A stretch of 64,000 bases of DNA, from NCBI GenBank assembly GCA_016806145.1, contig CP063166.1, positions 558,001 through 622,000 on the forward strand. The letters are read 5' to 3'. Under the pieces are notes generated by a model. The model saw nothing but the letters and a program-made list of their open reading frames with translations. It did no database searches and was not told the DNA's origin. Below, one piece after another: positions 49,727 through 60,215 of this stretch. Within the stretch, counting starts at the first letter, position 1, and every line of letters begins with the position of its first letter. The DNA is from Variovorax paradoxus (GTDB lineage: Bacteria > Pseudomonadota > Gammaproteobacteria > Burkholderiales > Burkholderiaceae_C). Made by a program: the position numbers and the translations under genes.

Positions 49727-50856
49727 GGCGCGGCCTCCGTGCCGACGCGGCGCAGCCGGTGGCGGATGAAGAAGTCGCTCGAGGCGACGCACACCACGAT
49801 GATGGCCTGGATCAGCTGCACCATCGAGAACGGCACCTGGTAGAACACCTGCAGGCTGCGCCCGGTGACGAACAGCGCCGCCACCAGCAGCGCCACCACC
49901 GTGGCCGCGAGCGGGTTGTTGCGCGCGAGGAAGGCGATCAGGATGCCCGAGAAGCCGTAGCCCTGGTAGAAGGCCTGCGTGAGCCGGCCCTCCTGGCCCG
50001 CGGCGACCGCGAAGCCCGCGAGCCCGGCCATCGCGCCCGACAGCAGCACCGCGCCGTAGATCGTGCGCCGCACCGGCACGCCGTTGGCATGCGCCACGCG
50101 CGGGTTGGCATCGACGAAGCGCAGGTACAGGCCCGCGCGGCTCACGCCCACCAGCCACCAGGCCAGCAGCGCGACGATGCCCGCGAGCAGGATCGCGCTG
50201 CCGATGCCGGCCCCGAGCTCAGGCAGCCGCTCGAAGACGCGGAACTGCGGCGAGTAGGGGAAGCTGTCCTTCGGATCCTTCCAGGCACCGTAGACCAGGT
50301 GCAGCAGGAAGTTGGCCGCCATGTAGTTGAGCATCAGGGTCGAGATGATCTCGTTCACGCCCAGCCTGAGCTTGAGCCAGGCGGGCCCGAGCACCCACAG
50401 CAGGCCGCAGCCGATGGCGGCCGCGAACATCAGCGGCAGGCGCAGCGGCTCGGGGCCGAGCTGCCAGATCGAGACGGCGGTCGCGCCGATGGCGCCCCAG
50501 ATCATCTGGCCCTCGAGCCCGAGGTTCCAGAAGCGCGCGCGAAAGGCCAGCGAGCCCGCGAGGCCGACCAGGATCATCGGCGCGGCCTGGAACAGCACGG
50601 CGCGGAAGTTCTGGCCGTCGAGGAAGGTCTGGGTCACGAACTCGTTGGCGAGCTCGTCGGCCGGCACGCCCGCGGCCACGAGGATCGCGGCCGAGATCGC
50701 GAAGCCCGCGGCCAGCGCGGCCGCGAGGATCAGCGCCTGCCAGCGCCAGGCCATGTGCTGGCGGATCTCGAGCGCGTAGCGGCGGCGTGCCAGCGGCTGC
50801 ACGCGATGCGGTGCCGCGCCGCGCGCGGTGTCGGGGGCGAGCGCGGCCTCAGCCAT
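49723..50856 (-). CDS. ABC transporter permease (BMP-type, YufP-like)
   Basis: The 377-residue protein has about ten membrane helices after a cytoplasmic leader. It shows FRAVLFQAAPMILVGLAGSLAFRARFWNLGLEGQ, GVNEIISTLMLNYMAANFLL, RFVDANPRVAHANGV (coupling loop) and AGFAVAAGQEGRLTQAF. It is the larger of the two permeases of the BMP-type system. It overlaps the ATPase stop by 8 bp. Confidence 0.9.
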   Translation of the reverse strand: MAEAALAPDTARGAAPHRVQPLARRRYALEIRQHMAWRWQALILAAALAAGFAISAAILVAAGVPADELANEFVTQTFLDGQNFRAVLFQAAPMILVGLAGSLAFRARFWNLGLEGQMIWGAIGATAVSIWQLGPEPLRLPLMFAAAIGCGLLWVLGPAWLKLRLGVNEIISTLMLNYMAANFLLHLVYGAWKDPKDSFPYSPQFRVFERLPELGAGIGSAILLAGIVALLAWWLVGVSRAGLYLRFVDANPRVAHANGVPVRRTIYGAVLLSGAMAGLAGFAVAAGQEGRLTQAFYQGYGFSGILIAFLARNNPLAATVVALLVAALFVTGRSLQVFYQVPFSMVQLIQAIIVVCVASSDFFIRHRLRRVGTEAAP

Positions 50857-52375
50857 GGTCCACCATCGCCTGCCCGATGGCCTGGCGGTCGGCCGGCTGC
50901 GCGAACTCGCCCGCGATGCGGCCGCGCGTCATCACGCCCACGCGGTCGGCCAGCTGCAGTACCTCGTCGAGGTCCTCGCTGATCAGCAGCACCGCGGCGC
51001 CGCCATCGCGCGCCGCGCGCAGCCGCGCATGCACCTCGGCGCTGGCGCGCACGTCGAGCCCGCGGCTCGGGCTGTGCGCGAGCACCAGCGTGGGCGACTT
51101 GCCGAACTCGCGCGCCAGCACCAGCTTCTGCGCATTGCCGCCCGACAGCAGCGCGGCCTTCTGCGCCACCGAGCGCACGCCCTGCACGTCGAAGGCGCGC
51201 ACCGCCTCCTGCGTGTCGGCCTGGATGCGGCCGCGCCGCAGCCGCCACACCGGGCCGTAGCGGCCCGTGTGCACGCGGCCGATGGCGTAGTTCTCGGCCA
51301 CCGACAGGCCGCCCGCGAGCGCGAGCCCGTAGCGGTCGGCCGGGATCGCCGCGATGCCGAGCGCGCGCCGCGCCGAAGCGGCCATCGTCTTCAGGTCGCC
51401 CTGGCCCTCGAGCCGGATCTCGCCCTCGACGGCTTCGCCCGGCAGGCCGAGGATCGCGCCGGCCAGCTCGCCCTGGCCGTTGCCGCCGACGCCGGCCAGG
51501 CCGTAGATCTCGCCCGCATGCAGTTCGAGGTCGACGCCGTCGAGCACGCGGCGTCCTTCGGGCGAGGCGGTGGTGCGCAGGCCGCGCACCGACAGGCGCA
51601 CCGCGCCGCGTGCCGAGGGCGCGGGCCGGAAGGCCGAGGCCGCGACCGCCTCGCCCACCGTGAGCTTCACGAGCTCGGCGGCCGATGCATCCTGCGGGCG
51701 CAGCGTGGCCACGGTACGGCCGCCGCGCATGACGGTCACGCGGTCGGCATAGGTCTTCACGTCGGCCATCTTGTGCGTGACCAGCACCACCGCGGCGCCG
51801 CCGCGCGCGAGCCCCTGCACGGTCTGCAGCAGCCGCGCGGCCTCCTGGTCGGTCAGCACGGCGGTGGGCTCGTCGAGGATCAGGATGCGCGCGCCCGCGA
51901 GCAGCACCTTGAGGATCTCCACGCGCTGCTGCTCGGCGATCGAGAGCGTGTCGACGCGGCGCATCGGATCGATGTCGAAGCCCAGCGCCGAGGCCTTGTT
52001 GCGGATGTCGCGCGCGATGTCGCGCAGCCGCTCGCCATGGCTTCGGAACTCGGCCGAAGGCGGGGCGGTCAGCAGGATGTTCTGCGCCACGGTGAAGGGC
52101 CGCACCAGCTTGAAATGCTGGTGGACCATGCCGATGCGCTGGCGTGCCGCATCGCGCGGGCCGGCGAAGCGCACCGCGTTGTCGTCGACCAGCAGCTGGC
52201 CCGCCTCGGGCGCATAGAGGCCGGCCGCGATGTTCATCAGCGAGGACTTGCCCGCGCCGTTCTCGCCGAGCAGCGCATGCACCTCGCCCCAGCGCGCGGC
52301 GAAGTGCGCGTCGGTCAGTGCCGCGAAGCCGTCGAAGGATTTGCGGATGCCGGTGAGTTCGAGCGCGTTGGGCAT
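50849..52375 (-). CDS. ABC transporter ATP-binding protein (BMP-type, YufO-like, two domains)
   Basis: The 508-residue protein contains two nucleotide-binding domains. The first has Walker [10 protein letters not shown], the signature LSIAEQQRVEILK and Walker B LILDEPTAVL; the second has GVGGNGQGE, LSGGNAQK and LVLAHSPSRGLD. In the second domain the Walker B Asp-Glu is replaced by Ala-His-Ser-Pro-Ser, a family trait of BMP-type ATPases. It drives uptake together with the two permeases. Confidence 0.93.
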   Translation of the reverse strand: MPNALELTGIRKSFDGFAALTDAHFAARWGEVHALLGENGAGKSSLMNIAAGLYAPEAGQLLVDDNAVRFAGPRDAARQRIGMVHQHFKLVRPFTVAQNILLTAPPSAEFRSHGERLRDIARDIRNKASALGFDIDPMRRVDTLSIAEQQRVEILKVLLAGARILILDEPTAVLTDQEAARLLQTVQGLARGGAAVVLVTHKMADVKTYADRVTVMRGGRTVATLRPQDASAAELVKLTVGEAVAASAFRPAPSARGAVRLSVRGLRTTASPEGRRVLDGVDLELHAGEIYGLAGVGGNGQGELAGAILGLPGEAVEGEIRLEGQGDLKTMAASARRALGIAAIPADRYGLALAGGLSVAENYAIGRVHTGRYGPVWRLRRGRIQADTQEAVRAFDVQGVRSVAQKAALLSGGNAQKLVLAREFGKSPTLVLAHSPSRGLDVRASAEVHARLRAARDGGAAVLLISEDLDEVLQLADRVGVMTRGRIAGEFAQPADRQAIGQAMVDHG

Positions 52376-52395
52376 GGGAGCGGAATTCCTCGCGG

Positions 52396-53493
52396 CTACT
52401 TCTGCGTGACCACGCCCTTGACGAACCAGTCCATCTTCCAGAGGTCGGCGTCGGACAGCACGGCGCCCTTGGCCACGCGCTCCTTGCCGTCGCGGTCGGC
52501 CAGCGGGCCGGCGTAGATCTGCTTGCCCTTCATGAGCGCGTCGCGCTCGGCCGTGATCAGCGCGGCCTTGTCCTTGGGCACGGCCGGGCCGAAGCCCGCG
52601 ATGTCGGTGCCGCCGTCCTTCATCGAAATGAAGGCGCCGTACTCGGCGGGCTTCCAGTTGCCGGCCATGATCTTCTTGAGCTCGGGCGTCAGGAAGCGGT
52701 CCCACACCCAGACCGAGGAGCACAGCGTGGCCTTGGGCGCGAACTGGCGCAGGTCGCGGTGGTGGCCGGTGCCGTAGACGCCGCGCTCCTGCGCGACGAT
52801 CTGCGGCGTCGGGCTGTCGACGTGCTGGCCGATCACGTCGGCGCCCTGGTCGATCAGCGCGGCGGCGGCGGCGCGTTCCTTCACGGGGTCGTTCCACGCG
52901 CCGGTGTAGATCACGTTGACGGTGGCGTTGGGGTTCATCTTCTGCGCGCCGAGCGCGAAGGCGTTGATGGTCCAGTTCACCACGCCGAAGGGATTGGCCG
53001 CGACGAAGCCCAGCTTGCCGCTCCTGGAGGCCGCGCCCGCGGCCATGCCGCACAGGTACTGGCTCTCGTAGGTGCGGCCGTAGAAGGACTCGAGGTTGCG
53101 GCCGTTGGTGGTGCCCGAACCGTTGAGGAAGGCGACGTCGGGGTACTTGGCGGCCAGGTCCTTGAAGCTGTCGGAGTAGCCGAAAGCCGTGCCGATGACG
53201 ATGTTGGCGCCGCGCTGGATGAACTTCTCGGCCGCGGGCTTGATGGCCGAGGCGTCCTCGGGCACGTTCTCGACGAACTGGATCTTCTGGCCGAGTTCCT
53301 TCTCGATCTTCACGCGCGCCTCGTCGAAGGCCTGGGTCCAGCCGCCGTCGTTCTTGGGGCCGAAGTAGAGCATCGCGATCTTGGGCTTGTCCTTGAGCGT
53401 GAAGCCGTCGGCGGCGGCCGCGGGCAGCGCCGCGAGGGACGCCGCGCCCGCCGCGAAGGCCAGGGCGAGGCAGGAAACGGGAGTGCGCGACAT
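52396..53493 (-). CDS. BMP-family substrate-binding protein
   Basis: The 365-residue protein has a signal peptide ending AAA-ADG (about 28). The BMP/PnrA phrases are IAMLYFGPKNDGGWTQAFDEARVKIEKELG, AEKFIQRGANIVIGTAFGYSD, GMAAGAASRSGKLGFVAANPFGVVNWTINAFALGA and GADVIGQHVDSPTPQIVAQERGVYG. Characterised members bind purine nucleosides, and betaproteobacterial ones may bind nucleobases or related compounds. It starts at MSRTPVSC after an AAAGG site; an in-frame ATG at 53517 is possible. It leads the transporter genes by 20 bp. Confidence 0.92.
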   Translation of the reverse strand: MSRTPVSCLALAFAAGAASLAALPAAAADGFTLKDKPKIAMLYFGPKNDGGWTQAFDEARVKIEKELGQKIQFVENVPEDASAIKPAAEKFIQRGANIVIGTAFGYSDSFKDLAAKYPDVAFLNGSGTTNGRNLESFYGRTYESQYLCGMAAGAASRSGKLGFVAANPFGVVNWTINAFALGAQKMNPNATVNVIYTGAWNDPVKERAAAAALIDQGADVIGQHVDSPTPQIVAQERGVYGTGHHRDLRQFAPKATLCSSVWVWDRFLTPELKKIMAGNWKPAEYGAFISMKDGGTDIAGFGPAVPKDKAALITAERDALMKGKQIYAGPLADRDGKERVAKGAVLSDADLWKMDWFVKGVVTQK

Positions 53494-53576
53494 GGAGCGA
53501 CCTTTCGAGAGAGGCATGGCGGAAGGGGGCGGAAAGAAGAAGGAAAGCGAGCAGGCGCGGGGACGCCGCGTTCGCG

Positions 53577-53963
53577 TCACAGCATGAAGTTGATGCGGAA
53601 CACGTTGCCCTCGGGATCGAGCAGCACCGACTGGTACCAGTCGTAGTAGGTGCGATAGGGCGCCTTGACGAGCGTGGCGCCGGCCTCGAGCGCGACCGGC
53701 ACCATCCGGTCGACCTCGTCCTGGCTGTCGACGTCGATGTTGAGCAGGAACTTCACGCCGCGCGTGTCGGAGAACTCGGCGAGCTGCAGCAGTTCGTAGG
53801 CATCGAGGGCGTTGAAGCCGAGGCTCGACTTGCCGGTGTCGAGGCCGCGGAAGATCGGCGAGCGGATCGCCTCGATCTCGGGGAAACCGAACACGCGCTG
53901 GTAGAAGCCGCTGAGCGCGACCACGTCCTTCGCGAAGACGTTGACGTAGGACAGGTGGGCCAT
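53577..53963 (-). CDS. VOC/glyoxalase-fold protein
   Basis: The 128-residue protein has the vicinal-oxygen-chelate fold: MAHLSYVNVFAKDVVALSGFYQRVFGFPE at the start and LVKAPYRTYYDWYQSVLLDPEGNVFRINF at the end. The latter gives the Glu and Asn metal-ligand region. Such domains act as dioxygenases, isomerases or lyases or as binding proteins. It lies 5 bp after the 2OG oxygenase gene and 83 bp before the binding protein, so it belongs to the same operon. Confidence 0.85.
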   Translation of the reverse strand: MAHLSYVNVFAKDVVALSGFYQRVFGFPEIEAIRSPIFRGLDTGKSSLGFNALDAYELLQLAEFSDTRGVKFLLNIDVDSQDEVDRMVPVALEAGATLVKAPYRTYYDWYQSVLLDPEGNVFRINFML

Positions 53964-53968
53964 GTGCT

Positions 53969-54970
53969 CTATGCCGTCACCTTGGTGCCGCCGAAGGTCG
54001 TCTGCTTGACGAACTTCGAGGTCAGGTGGTCGCCCGAGGAGATCGGCGCGTACTTCGGCTGTTCGCCGGGCGCGAGGCAGCTCGGCAGGCACTCGACCAT
54101 CGCGTCGTAGTTGGGCTGGTGGAAGAACACCAGCGACTGCCGTCGGTTGGTGCTCGCCACCTCGAAGGGCGGGTTGATCACGCGGTGCAGCGTCGACACC
54201 CACTGGTCGTTGGTCCACTGCATCATCAGGTCGGCGATGTTGACGACCAGGCCGCCCTCGACCTGCGGCACGTCGACCCACTGGCCGGCCTTGTTGAACA
54301 CCTGCAGGCCCTTGTCGTCGGGCAGCACGATCGTGAGGCTGCCGTAGTCGCTGTGCGCGCCCGCGCGCAGCTGGCCCGGCAGCGGCTGCTCGCGCTGCGG
54401 CGGATAGCTCAGCACGCGGAACATGCTGATGTGGCGGTCGATCTTGTCGTCGAAGAAGCGCTCGGGCAGCGCGAGGCCGAGCGCGAACACGCGCATCAGC
54501 GAGCGCGAGAGATCGCTCATCGCCTCGAAGTAGCCCTCGTAGGCTTCGCGGAAGCCCTCGATCGGCGGCCAGCTGTTGGGCTCGAAGTGCGGGCCTGCGG
54601 CGGGACCGCGGTGGTAGTCGTCGTCGGGCACGTTCGAGGGGCCGATCGAGAACGACTCCTTGAGGTCGCCCGGTGCCGCTTCCTCGAGGCTGTACGAGAG
54701 GCCTTCCTCGCCGACCGCGCTGTAGCCGCGCACCGCGTCCTCGCGCGGGCGGTCGACCTTGCGCTTGTCGGCCAGGGGCAGCTCGAAGAAGCGCCGTGAG
54801 AGCGAGGCCACGCGCGCGATCAGCTCGGGCGCGATGCCGTGGTTGGTGATCACGAGGAAGCCGATGCTGCGGCAGGCTTCGTCGACTTTGTGCGCGACCT
54901 CGGCCTTGCCTTCGGCGGTGCCGGCGAAGTACGGCGCGAGATCGATGATGGGAACGGACAGCAGGGTCAT
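53969..54970 (-). CDS. 2-oxoglutarate/Fe(II)-dependent oxygenase (isopenicillin N synthase family)
   Basis: The 333-residue enzyme has the N-terminal DIOX domain (VPIIDLAPYFAG and SIGFLVITNHGI) and a C-terminal 2OG domain. The iron triad is His and Asp of GAHSDYGSLT and His of STLHRVINP; the 2-oxoglutarate Arg lies in NRRQSLVFFHQP. All needed residues are present. It begins the minus-strand operon, 38 bp downstream of a near-canonical sigma-54 promoter and next to a RutR-like operator. Fungal thymine 7-hydroxylase belongs to the same family, so oxidation of a pyrimidine or related base is a reasonable guess, not shown by sequence. Confidence 0.9.
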   Translation of the reverse strand: MTLLSVPIIDLAPYFAGTAEGKAEVAHKVDEACRSIGFLVITNHGIAPELIARVASLSRRFFELPLADKRKVDRPREDAVRGYSAVGEEGLSYSLEEAAPGDLKESFSIGPSNVPDDDYHRGPAAGPHFEPNSWPPIEGFREAYEGYFEAMSDLSRSLMRVFALGLALPERFFDDKIDRHISMFRVLSYPPQREQPLPGQLRAGAHSDYGSLTIVLPDDKGLQVFNKAGQWVDVPQVEGGLVVNIADLMMQWTNDQWVSTLHRVINPPFEVASTNRRQSLVFFHQPNYDAMVECLPSCLAPGEQPKYAPISSGDHLTSKFVKQTTFGGTKVTA

Positions 54971-55007
54971 GGCGAAAGGCTCCATGGGCTTGGCATGCCT
55001 TTCGCCA

Positions 55008-55023
55008 TGCAACGTCTGTGCCA
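55008..55023 (-). promoter_or_regulatory. sigma-54 promoter of the oxygenase/BMP transporter operon
   Basis: On the minus strand TGGCACAGACGTTGCA matches the -24/-12 consensus TGGCACGNNNNTTGCW at all but one position, with exact GG-to-GC spacing. Transcription would start near 54996, about 26 bp before the oxygenase ATG. Confidence 0.7.
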
Positions 55024-55024
55024 G

Positions 55025-55041
55025 TTGGACCAAATGGACAA
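55025..55041. promoter_or_regulatory. RutR-like operator between oxygenase operon and rutR
   Basis: TTGGACCAAATGGACAA resembles the E. coli RutR site TTGACCANNTGGTCAA. It equals the reverse complement of the site upstream of rutA in 15 of 17 positions. It lies one base from the -24 element of the sigma-54 promoter and 146 bp before the rutR region. Confidence 0.65.
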
Positions 55042-55186
55042 ATCGCTTTCGTCGCGTCAGCATGGTGCGCCGTGGGGCCTGGTCAACACCGGCGCGGCGC
55101 GGTGCGATGCATCGCGGCCTTACAGTGGTGCGCGTTCCGAACCCATGACCGACGACGATCGACGAACAAAGAAAGAGCGAGGGAAG

Positions 55187-55882
55187 ATGCCGAAGACCAA
55201 GGCGCTGGCCGCGGCCAGCCACAGCGAGAAGCCGAGCCGCAAGCCCGCCGTGCGCAGCGCGTCGGCGGTGAACCGGCGGCTGCGCCAGATCGAGAACAAG
55301 CGCAGCGCGATCCTGGGCGCGGCGCTCGGATTGTTCTCGCGTTTCGGGCTGCACGGCACCTCGATCGACCAGGTGGCCGCGCGCGCCGACGTGTCGAAGA
55401 GCAACCTGCTGTACTACTTCGCGAACAAGGAGGAGCTCTACGTCAACGTGCTGCGCGACCTGCTCGCGCTGTGGCTCGAGCCGCTGCGCGGCTTCAGTGC
55501 CGAGCAGGATCCGCGCGAGGCGATCGGCGACTACATCCGCCGCAAGCTCGTGATCTCGCGCGACCGGCCCGATGCCTCGCGCCTGTTCTGCCTCGAGATG
55601 ATCCAGGGCGCGCCACTGCTGCGTGACGAACTCGATCGCGAGCTGCGCACGCTGGTGGAGAAGAAATCCGAAGTGATCCGCGCCTGGGTCGAGGCCGGCA
55701 AGCTCGCGCCGGTCGATCCGCCGCACCTGATCTTCGCGCTGTGGGCGATCACGCAGCACTACGCCGACTTCGGCGTGCAGGTGCAGGCGCTGTCGGGTCA
55801 CACGCTCGACGACGAGGGCTTCTTCGAGCGCACGGTGGAGAACGTGCAGCGCATCGTGCTGCAGGGTATCGAGCCGCGTTGA
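55187..55882 (+). CDS. rutR: RutR-type TetR-family regulator
   Basis: The 231-residue protein has a basic tail, then a TetR helix-turn-helix (RSAILGAALGLFSRFGLHGTSIDQVAARADVSKSNLLYYFANKEELYVNVL). Its C-terminal domain has the RutR pattern LEMIQGAPLLRDELDRELRTLVEKKSEVIRAW and LIFALWAITQHYADFGVQV. In E. coli RutR senses uracil and thymine and represses rut genes. An in-frame ATG at 55145 is an alternative start. It converges on rutF with 10 bp between the stops and is flanked by two matching RutR-like operators 5 kb apart. Confidence 0.92.
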   Translation: MPKTKALAAASHSEKPSRKPAVRSASAVNRRLRQIENKRSAILGAALGLFSRFGLHGTSIDQVAARADVSKSNLLYYFANKEELYVNVLRDLLALWLEPLRGFSAEQDPREAIGDYIRRKLVISRDRPDASRLFCLEMIQGAPLLRDELDRELRTLVEKKSEVIRAWVEAGKLAPVDPPHLIFALWAITQHYADFGVQVQALSGHTLDDEGFFERTVENVQRIVLQGIEPR

Positions 55883-55892
55883 GACCGCGGCT

Positions 55893-56429
55893 TCAGTGCG
55901 GCGGCGCCGCGATCTCGTGATAGCGCCGGTCGAAGTAGATCAGTCCCTGTGCCGCGCCGCCGATGGCGATGGCCACGGCTTCGCAGAACAGCACGTCGTG
56001 CGTGCCCGCGCTGGTGGCGTGCATCACGCGGCAGTCGAAGGAGACGGCCGCGTCCTCGAGCATCGGCGAGCCGGTGGCGTCGCGGCGCCAGCGACCGGCG
56101 GCGAAGCGCTCGTCCATCGGCGTGCGGCCGCCGAACAGCGCGGACAGCGACTGGTGGCCCGCGGCCAGCACGTTCACGCACAGCACGCCATTGGCCTTGA
56201 AGGCCGGGTACACCGAGGCCGAGCGGTTGAGGCACACGAGCAGGGTCGGCGGCTCGTCGGTCACGCTGCAGACGGCCGAGGCCGTGAAGCCGGCGCGGCC
56301 CGCGGGACCGTCGGTGGTGATGATGTTGACGGCCGCGCCCAGTCGCGCCATTGCGTTGCGATAGTCGCTTTTCTGCAGGCCGGGCGGCAACCCGGCGGGC
56401 GTCGGAATGGAGGCCATGGCGTGTTGCAT
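55893..56429 (-). CDS. rutF: flavin reductase RutF
   Basis: The 178-residue protein has the flavin-reductase-like fold: [48 protein letters not shown] and [20 protein letters not shown]. It supplies reduced FMN to RutA in uracil ring opening. It is the last gene of the rut operon and follows rutE by 11 bp. Start may be the fifth codon (MASIPTP). Confidence 0.93.
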   Translation of the reverse strand: MQHAMASIPTPAGLPPGLQKSDYRNAMARLGAAVNIITTDGPAGRAGFTASAVCSVTDEPPTLLVCLNRSASVYPAFKANGVLCVNVLAAGHQSLSALFGGRTPMDERFAAGRWRRDATGSPMLEDAAVSFDCRVMHATSAGTHDVLFCEAVAIAIGGAAQGLIYFDRRYHEIAAPPH

Positions 56430-56440
56430 GCCAGGTGCTT

Positions 56441-57037
56441 TCAGGCCAGCACGCAGGCCTCGTCGAAGCCCAGGCGCGGCAGGCGCCCGAACAGCTTCGA
56501 CGCGTCGCCGTGGCCGAGGTTGATGAGGAAGTTGACGGTCCAGTCGCTGCCCTCGAAGAAGGCGGCGTCGACCTTGGCCTTGTCGAAGCCCGACATCGGG
56601 CCCGCGTCGAGCCCGAGCGCGCGCGCCGCCAGCAGCAGGTAGCCGGCCTGCAGGCTGGCGTTGCGGAAGGCCGTCTCGTGCGCGGCCTCGGGGCTGCCGG
56701 TGAACCAGCTGCGCGCATCGGCATGCGGGAAGAGGGTGGGCAGCCGGTCGTAGAACCTGCGGTCCCAGGCGGCGATGACGGTGACGGGTGCGCTCATGGT
56801 CTTGTCGAGGTTGCCCTTGGACAGCGCGGGCGCGAGCCGGGCCTTGCCCTCGGGCGTGCGCACGAACACGAAGCGCGCGGGCGAGCAGTTGGCCGAGGTC
56901 GGCCCGAGGCTGGCGAGCGCGTGCAGCTGGCGCAGCTGGGCGTCGGACACCGGTTCGTCGGTCCAGCCGTTGTGGCTGCGCGCGGCGGTGAAGAGCAGCG
57001 CGAGCGCCGCGTCGTCGAGCGAAGTGGAAGTGGTCAT
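56441..57037 (-). CDS. rutE: malonic semialdehyde reductase RutE
   Basis: The 198-residue nitroreductase-fold flavoprotein shows [43 protein letters not shown] and [24 protein letters not shown]. It reduces the toxic malonic semialdehyde released in uracil breakdown to 3-hydroxypropionate. Its start overlaps the rutD stop by 4 bp. Confidence 0.94.
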   Translation of the reverse strand: MTTSTSLDDAALALLFTAARSHNGWTDEPVSDAQLRQLHALASLGPTSANCSPARFVFVRTPEGKARLAPALSKGNLDKTMSAPVTVIAAWDRRFYDRLPTLFPHADARSWFTGSPEAAHETAFRNASLQAGYLLLAARALGLDAGPMSGFDKAKVDAAFFEGSDWTVNFLINLGHGDASKLFGRLPRLGFDEACVLA

Positions 57038-57840
57038 GCGATGGCGGCGGGTGCGGCGACCCGCGAGAGGAAATCGAGCAGTCCGCGGTTGAAGGCCTCG
57101 GCCTCGGTCACGCTGTGGGCATGGCCGCCGTGCGCGACGAAGTCGAGCGTGACGTCGCGCAGGCCGTCGGCCAGGTGCTGCGAGCAGGTCCAGGGCACGA
57201 GCACGTCGTCCTTGGCGGCCGCGATCAGCGCGGGCGCGGCGATCTCGCCGAGGCGCGCGGCGACGTCGAAGGCGCGCAGCGCGCCGATGCGCGCGCGCAT
57301 GTTGGCCTCGCCCGGGAAGTGCGCGAACGCGTGGTCGACCTCGTCGGCCACGCGCTGCGCATGCTCGGCGGCCCAGGCCGCGGGGTACAGGAAGATCGGC
57401 TGCGCCTCGACATAGGCGCGCGCGCCGCAGGCGCCGAGCAGCGCGAGCCGCGCGTCGAAGCAGCGCGCCGAATGCGGATTGGGTCGCGCCCACGCGTTGA
57501 CGAGCACCAGGCTCGCGATGCGCGCGGGTGCGTCGAGCGCGAGCTGCAGGCCCACGAGGCCGCCGAGCGCATGGCCCGCGAAGTGGCATCGCGCGGTGCC
57601 GGTGGCATCGAGGATCTCGAGCACGTCGCGCGCCATGTCGGCGATCGCATAGGCCTCGGGCAGCGCGGCGGGGCTGCGGCCGGTGCCGCGCTGGTCGTAG
57701 GCGATGACGCGGTGGCCGGCGGCGACCAGCGCGCCGAGCTGCGGCTGCCAGAAGCCGGCCGAGCCGCCGAGGCCCGACGACAGCAGCACGGTGGCCGCGG
57801 CCTCCGAAGGGCCATGCACCTCGTAGTGCAGGGGGCTCAT
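57034..57840 (-). CDS. rutD: RutD, alpha/beta-hydrolase-fold aminoacrylate hydrolase
   Basis: The 268-residue protein has an alpha/beta-hydrolase fold with [29 protein letters not shown] and HGGHAHSV. The nucleophile elbow reads [10 protein letters not shown], with Ala where most hydrolases have Ser. As far as I recall E. coli RutD has the same GHALG, so this is a family feature and not decay. It speeds the conversion of 3-aminoacrylate toward malonic semialdehyde. It lies between rutC (5 bp) and rutE (4-bp overlap). Confidence 0.93.
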   Translation of the reverse strand: MSPLHYEVHGPSEAAATVLLSSGLGGSAGFWQPQLGALVAAGHRVIAYDQRGTGRSPAALPEAYAIADMARDVLEILDATGTARCHFAGHALGGLVGLQLALDAPARIASLVLVNAWARPNPHSARCFDARLALLGACGARAYVEAQPIFLYPAAWAAEHAQRVADEVDHAFAHFPGEANMRARIGALRAFDVAARLGEIAAPALIAAAKDDVLVPWTCSQHLADGLRDVTLDFVAHGGHAHSVTEAEAFNRGLLDFLSRVAAPAAIA

Positions 57841-57845
57841 CGAGC

Positions 57846-58238
57846 TCAGGCCTTTTGGCCCACATGCGCGATCGAGGCGATCTCGATCAGCGCGTCGGGC
57901 TTCACCAGGCCGCACTGGATGCAGAAGCGCGCCGGCTTGGTGCCCGGGAAGAACTCGGCATAGACCGCGTTGATCTTCGCGTAGTCGGCCCAGTCCTTGA
58001 TCATGATCTGGTTGAAGGTCACGTCGTCCATGGTGCCGCCCGCGGCCTCGACCACGCCCTGGATGGTGGCGAGCACATGGCGCGCCTGCGCGGCGGCGTC
58101 GCCGACATGGACCACGTTGTTGTCCTTGTCGAAGGGCAGCGTGCCCGAGACGTAGAGCACGCCGTCGGCGAGCGTGCCGGGCACGTAGGGGGCGAGCGGC
58201 ACGCCGGTGCCGGGCGGGATGATGGCTTGCTTGGGCAT
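57846..58238 (-). CDS. rutC: RutC, RidA-family aminoacrylate deaminase
   Basis: The 130-residue protein has the RidA/YjgF fold: [30 protein letters not shown], the strand [36 protein letters not shown] with the conserved Arg-Phe-Cys, and [15 protein letters not shown]. In the Rut pathway it acts on 3-aminoacrylate peracid or aminoacrylate. It is in the operon order A-B-C-D-E-F, after rutB with a short gap. Confidence 0.95.
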   Translation of the reverse strand: MPKQAIIPPGTGVPLAPYVPGTLADGVLYVSGTLPFDKDNNVVHVGDAAAQARHVLATIQGVVEAAGGTMDDVTFNQIMIKDWADYAKINAVYAEFFPGTKPARFCIQCGLVKPDALIEIASIAHVGQKA

Positions 58239-58263
58239 GGAAAGACTCCTGGAGAAAAGAGGA

Positions 58264-59055
58264 TCAGGCGGTGGCCGTTTCGGCCGGAGTGGGTTGCGAC
58301 AGCGCGGCCGGCGCGAAGCTGCGGCAGAAGTGGTCGACCGAGGAGACCCAGCCGAAGAAGGTCTCGACGTTGTAGACCGAGGCCTGCTGGATCGCGGGCC
58401 CGCCGAGCTCGTGCGTGGCGTCCTCGAGCATCACGGCGAAGTACTCGAGGTGGAAGGCGTCGCGCAGCGTGGACTCGACGCAGACATTGGTCGCGATGCC
58501 GGTGAACACGAGGTGGCGGATGCCGCGCGAGCGCAGCGTGCTGTCGAGCGTGCTGTTGAAGAAGCCGCTGTAGCGCGTCTTGGGCACGACGATGTCGCCG
58601 GGCTGCGGCTTCATCTCGTCGATGAGTTCGTAGTCCCAGCCGCCCTTGGCGAGGAAGCGGCCCTGCAGCTCGGGCCGTGCGCGCATGGTCTTGAGCGCGT
58701 TCGACTTGTGCCAGTTGGGCGAGCCGGGGCCGCCGGCCTCGACATAGCCGGCGTCCCAGCCGTTCTGCAGGAACACCACCAGCATGCCGGCCGCGCGCGC
58801 CGCGGCGATGGCGCGCACGATGCCGGCGATGGTGCCCTGCGCGCCCGAGATGTCGAAGCCGGCCGAATCGACGTAGCCGCCGAGCGAGGCATAGGCGTTC
58901 TGCATGTCGACCACGACGAGCGCGGTGTCGCTTGCATGCAGCGCGAGCGGCTCGGGGCGCGCGGGCAGGATCAGCGGGGCGGGGGCGCCCGCGGCGCGCG
59001 GCGCGCCGACGGGCGTGGTCGAGGTGAGGGTGGCGTTGCGGGCCGGTGCGTTCAT
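58264..59055 (-). CDS. rutB: RutB, ureidoacrylate/peroxyureidoacrylate amidohydrolase
   Basis: The 263-residue isochorismatase-like enzyme has the catalytic triad: Asp in [12 protein letters not shown], Lys in [13 protein letters not shown] and Cys in [18 protein letters not shown]. The RutB phrases [25 protein letters not shown] and [25 protein letters not shown] are present. It cleaves ureidoacrylate, releasing ammonia and CO2 plus aminoacrylate. It follows rutA by 13 bp. Confidence 0.96.
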   Translation of the reverse strand: MNAPARNATLTSTTPVGAPRAAGAPAPLILPARPEPLALHASDTALVVVDMQNAYASLGGYVDSAGFDISGAQGTIAGIVRAIAAARAAGMLVVFLQNGWDAGYVEAGGPGSPNWHKSNALKTMRARPELQGRFLAKGGWDYELIDEMKPQPGDIVVPKTRYSGFFNSTLDSTLRSRGIRHLVFTGIATNVCVESTLRDAFHLEYFAVMLEDATHELGGPAIQQASVYNVETFFGWVSSVDHFCRSFAPAALSQPTPAETATA

Positions 59056-59068
59056 GGCGTGCTCCGGT

Positions 59069-60181
<1,113 letters not shown>

Positions 60182-60215
60182 GGAAGGGCTCCGGTTGCGG
60201 GATGGCGAGGCTCCT

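Noticed and set aside
57034..57840. Loss of the nucleophilic Ser in RutD as a sign of a broken gene
   Set aside because: The GHALG motif with Ala also occurs in E. coli RutD as I remember it, and the rest of the protein is intact, so this is a family feature.
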